Shown here: one piece after another, positions 11,683 to 12,547 of the stretch
How positions within the stretch are numbered: the first letter of the stretch is position 1
Layout: every line of letters starts with the position of its first letter
NCBI RefSeq assembly: GCF_937877005.1
Contig: NZ_CALEFV010000262.1
Location: forward strand, 1 to 12,547
DNA from: an uncultured Fibrobacter sp.
Lineage (GTDB): Bacteria; Fibrobacterota; Fibrobacteria; Fibrobacterales; Fibrobacteraceae
Direction of reading: 5' to 3'
DNA: 12,547 nucleotides
Position numbers and translations under genes: made by a program
Notes under the pieces: generated by a model
Databases searched by the model: none
What the model saw: only the letters and a program-made list of their open reading frames with translations
Told to the model about the DNA's origin: nothing

Positions 11683-11706
11683 CGACGCCCCCTAACGCAG
11701 AAGCGG

Positions 11707-11727
11707 GTGTGAAGTGTGTAGTGTGGG
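11707..11727. repeat. Degenerate tandem 7-bp repeats (GTGTGNN)
   Basis: GTGTGAA, GTGTGTA and GTGTGGG follow one another with a 7-base period. On the other strand they resemble the TTCACAC heptads before larC at 9101-9128. Confidence 0.5.
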
Positions 11728-11746
11728 ATGATTATCCGTCAGCGGG

Positions 11747-11788
11747 TTACTCAGAGTCCTTGACGCAACGGACAGAACGAAACCGGCA
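11747..11788 (-). pseudogene. Remnant of a FISUMP-type C-terminus
   Basis: A minus-strand frame of 13 codons reads CRFRSVRCVKDSE and stop, bounded upstream by an in-frame stop. The ending VRCVKD is characteristic of the C-terminus of FISUMP (Fibrobacter succinogenes major paralogous domain) proteins as I remember them. Nothing else of the domain is visible nearby, so it would be a relic left after deletion or recombination. The match is short and may be chance. Confidence 0.35.
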
Positions 11789-11804
11789 TTAACAAAGAAA
11801 TCTC

Positions 11805-12038
11805 TTACAAGACTACTTTCGGATTTCCCGAAAATTTCGTCACGCCACGGGAAGACTGGACAAATTTGTCCAAATCATCAAATGTCTTGACGCTGTCCAC
11901 CAAAGAAGAACGCCACTTTGTATAATCAAAGCGCTCTCGCAACAGGGTTGCTATAAAGAGTTCAGCCTCCATTGCACCCATGTTTTCACTTAGGCAACGC
12001 ATTCCTTTTTCAATGACCTCGACAGAACTAGGGCTCAT
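11805..12038 (-). CDS. Short partner of the PIN gene, putative antitoxin
   Basis: A 77-residue protein starting MSPSSVEVIEKGMRCLSE and containing MEAELFIATLLRERFDYTKWR (residues about 23-43) and a C-terminal segment ending KFSGNPKVVL. The start ATG 12038 is supported by GGAGG placed 6 bases upstream; a longer frame starting with TTG at 12056 is rejected. It overlaps the end of the PIN gene by 11 bases, so the two are translated together. Small proteins with an IEKGM...FDYTKW pattern next to PIN genes are familiar to me, but I cannot name the family. An antitoxin role follows only from this pairing. If so, the order is toxin first, the reverse of most VapBC loci. Confidence 0.7.
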   Translation of the reverse strand: MSPSSVEVIEKGMRCLSENMGAMEAELFIATLLRERFDYTKWRSSLVDSVKTFDDLDKFVQSSRGVTKFSGNPKVVL

Positions 12039-12486
12039 GGTTTTCCTCCACTTCAAGAATGAAAGTCATGGGATTAAGGATTTTGATTTTATCGGTTTGA
12101 TATTTAAGTAAGCGCTTGTCGGTCGTCAAAAAATAATCACATTCTGCTATAATTGAACTTGCCACATGACACGCATCCATCAATTTAACGCCAGTCGCCG
12201 TAATTTCCTTTGCGAGAGACTTTACTTGTCCATCAACATTTTCACTCACATACGTATGCGTGTAAGTATCTATAAAATCCTGGATATCGTTCCTTTTCGA
12301 CTCAAATCGGTTGGCTGCATTTTCGGCAACGAGAATATACGACGTGACCAAATCGAACACCCCATTACGAATCTGCTGTTGGATTTCCAATTTAGCCTGC
12401 GCCTCTAAACTGACCTTTAGTTGAGACTGGTCGTCGTAAGGACGATTATAGCAACAGTTGTCCAAATAAATCTTCAAGCGTTCCAT
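12028..12486 (-). CDS. PIN-domain protein, probable VapC-like ribonuclease toxin
   Basis: A 152-residue PIN-domain protein; such proteins are Mg-dependent RNases and often toxins of toxin-antitoxin pairs. Acidic residues of the active site are visible: Asp9 in KIYLDNCCYNRPYDD (5-19), Glu55 in YILVAENAANRFE (50-62), Asp104 in KLMDACHVASSI (101-112) and Asp117/Asp123 in CDYFLTTDKRLLKY (116-129). The start ATG 12486 has AGAGGA upstream and a TATATT box at 12503-12508; an upstream in-frame ATG at 12540 lies before that promoter and is rejected. It overlaps the short partner gene by 11 bases. RNase activity is inferred from the fold. Confidence 0.85.
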   Translation of the reverse strand: MERLKIYLDNCCYNRPYDDQSQLKVSLEAQAKLEIQQQIRNGVFDLVTSYILVAENAANRFESKRNDIQDFIDTYTHTYVSENVDGQVKSLAKEITATGVKLMDACHVASSIIAECDYFLTTDKRLLKYQTDKIKILNPMTFILEVEENHEP

Positions 12487-12502
12487 CGAAATCCTCTTCC
12501 AA

Positions 12503-12508
12503 AATATA
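12503..12508 (-). promoter_or_regulatory. -10 box TATATT of the PIN-partner operon
   Basis: TATATT on the minus strand, 16 bases before the PIN ATG, with AGAGGA between as ribosome binding site. Its position fixes the start at 12486 instead of 12540. No obvious operator palindrome is seen in the remaining bases to the window edge. Confidence 0.5.
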
Positions 12509-12547
12509 CCTTTCTTTGCACAAAAAAGCAAACACCCCATTTCATAT

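Overview
The window looks like chromosomal DNA of a Fibrobacter-type bacterium. This is inferred from gene style, not from a search. Clues are AT-rich spacers next to moderately GC-rich genes, a recurring TATATT -10 box very close to start codons, few Shine-Dalgarno sites, BioW-type biotin synthesis, dispersed GTCATCCTGAG...GTCGAAGGATCT repeats, and a leftover C-terminus ending VRCVKDSE that resembles the FISUMP domain common in Fibrobacter.

Layout. 1-385 (-): 5' part of a small lipoprotein gene that runs off the left edge. 386-877: spacer with a terminator and a dispersed repeat. 878-2945 (-): bioA-bioW, two biotin genes overlapping by 8 bases. 3007-5179 (-): an apparent operon of a MerR regulator, a flavodoxin-fold protein and a membrane-anchored metallo-beta-lactamase-fold hydrolase. 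5327-7072 (+): two small three-helix membrane proteins and a Tat-signal DUF362 protein. 7154-8298 (+): tatA-tatC. 8353-11304 (+): larB, larC and larE, the full set for making the nickel-pincer nucleotide (NPN) cofactor. 11305-11804: a gene-free patchwork of hairpins, repeats and gene remnants. 11805-12486 (-): a PIN-domain toxin-like gene and a short partner gene.

The most interesting part is the centre. The same palindrome, TAGAGT-WA-ACTCTA, occurs three times: beside merR, directly upstream of the -10 box of the membrane-protein/DUF362 operon, and in the same place upstream of larB. This suggests that one MerR protein controls both an exported DUF362 protein and NPN synthesis. No larA (lactate racemase, the known NPN enzyme) lies in the window. 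The DUF362 protein, however, has a His-x9-Lys element in a Gly-rich loop and a His 17 residues later, resembling the cofactor-binding region of LarA as I remember it. The Tat system exports folded, cofactor-loaded proteins, and tatAC lies between the DUF362 gene and larBCE. A testable reading is that larBCE makes NPN, the DUF362 protein binds it, TatAC exports the holo-protein, and the two membrane proteins serve it at the membrane. The gene calls are firm; the linked system is a hypothesis.

The right-hand region has the character of a repeat and insertion hotspot next to a toxin-antitoxin-like pair.
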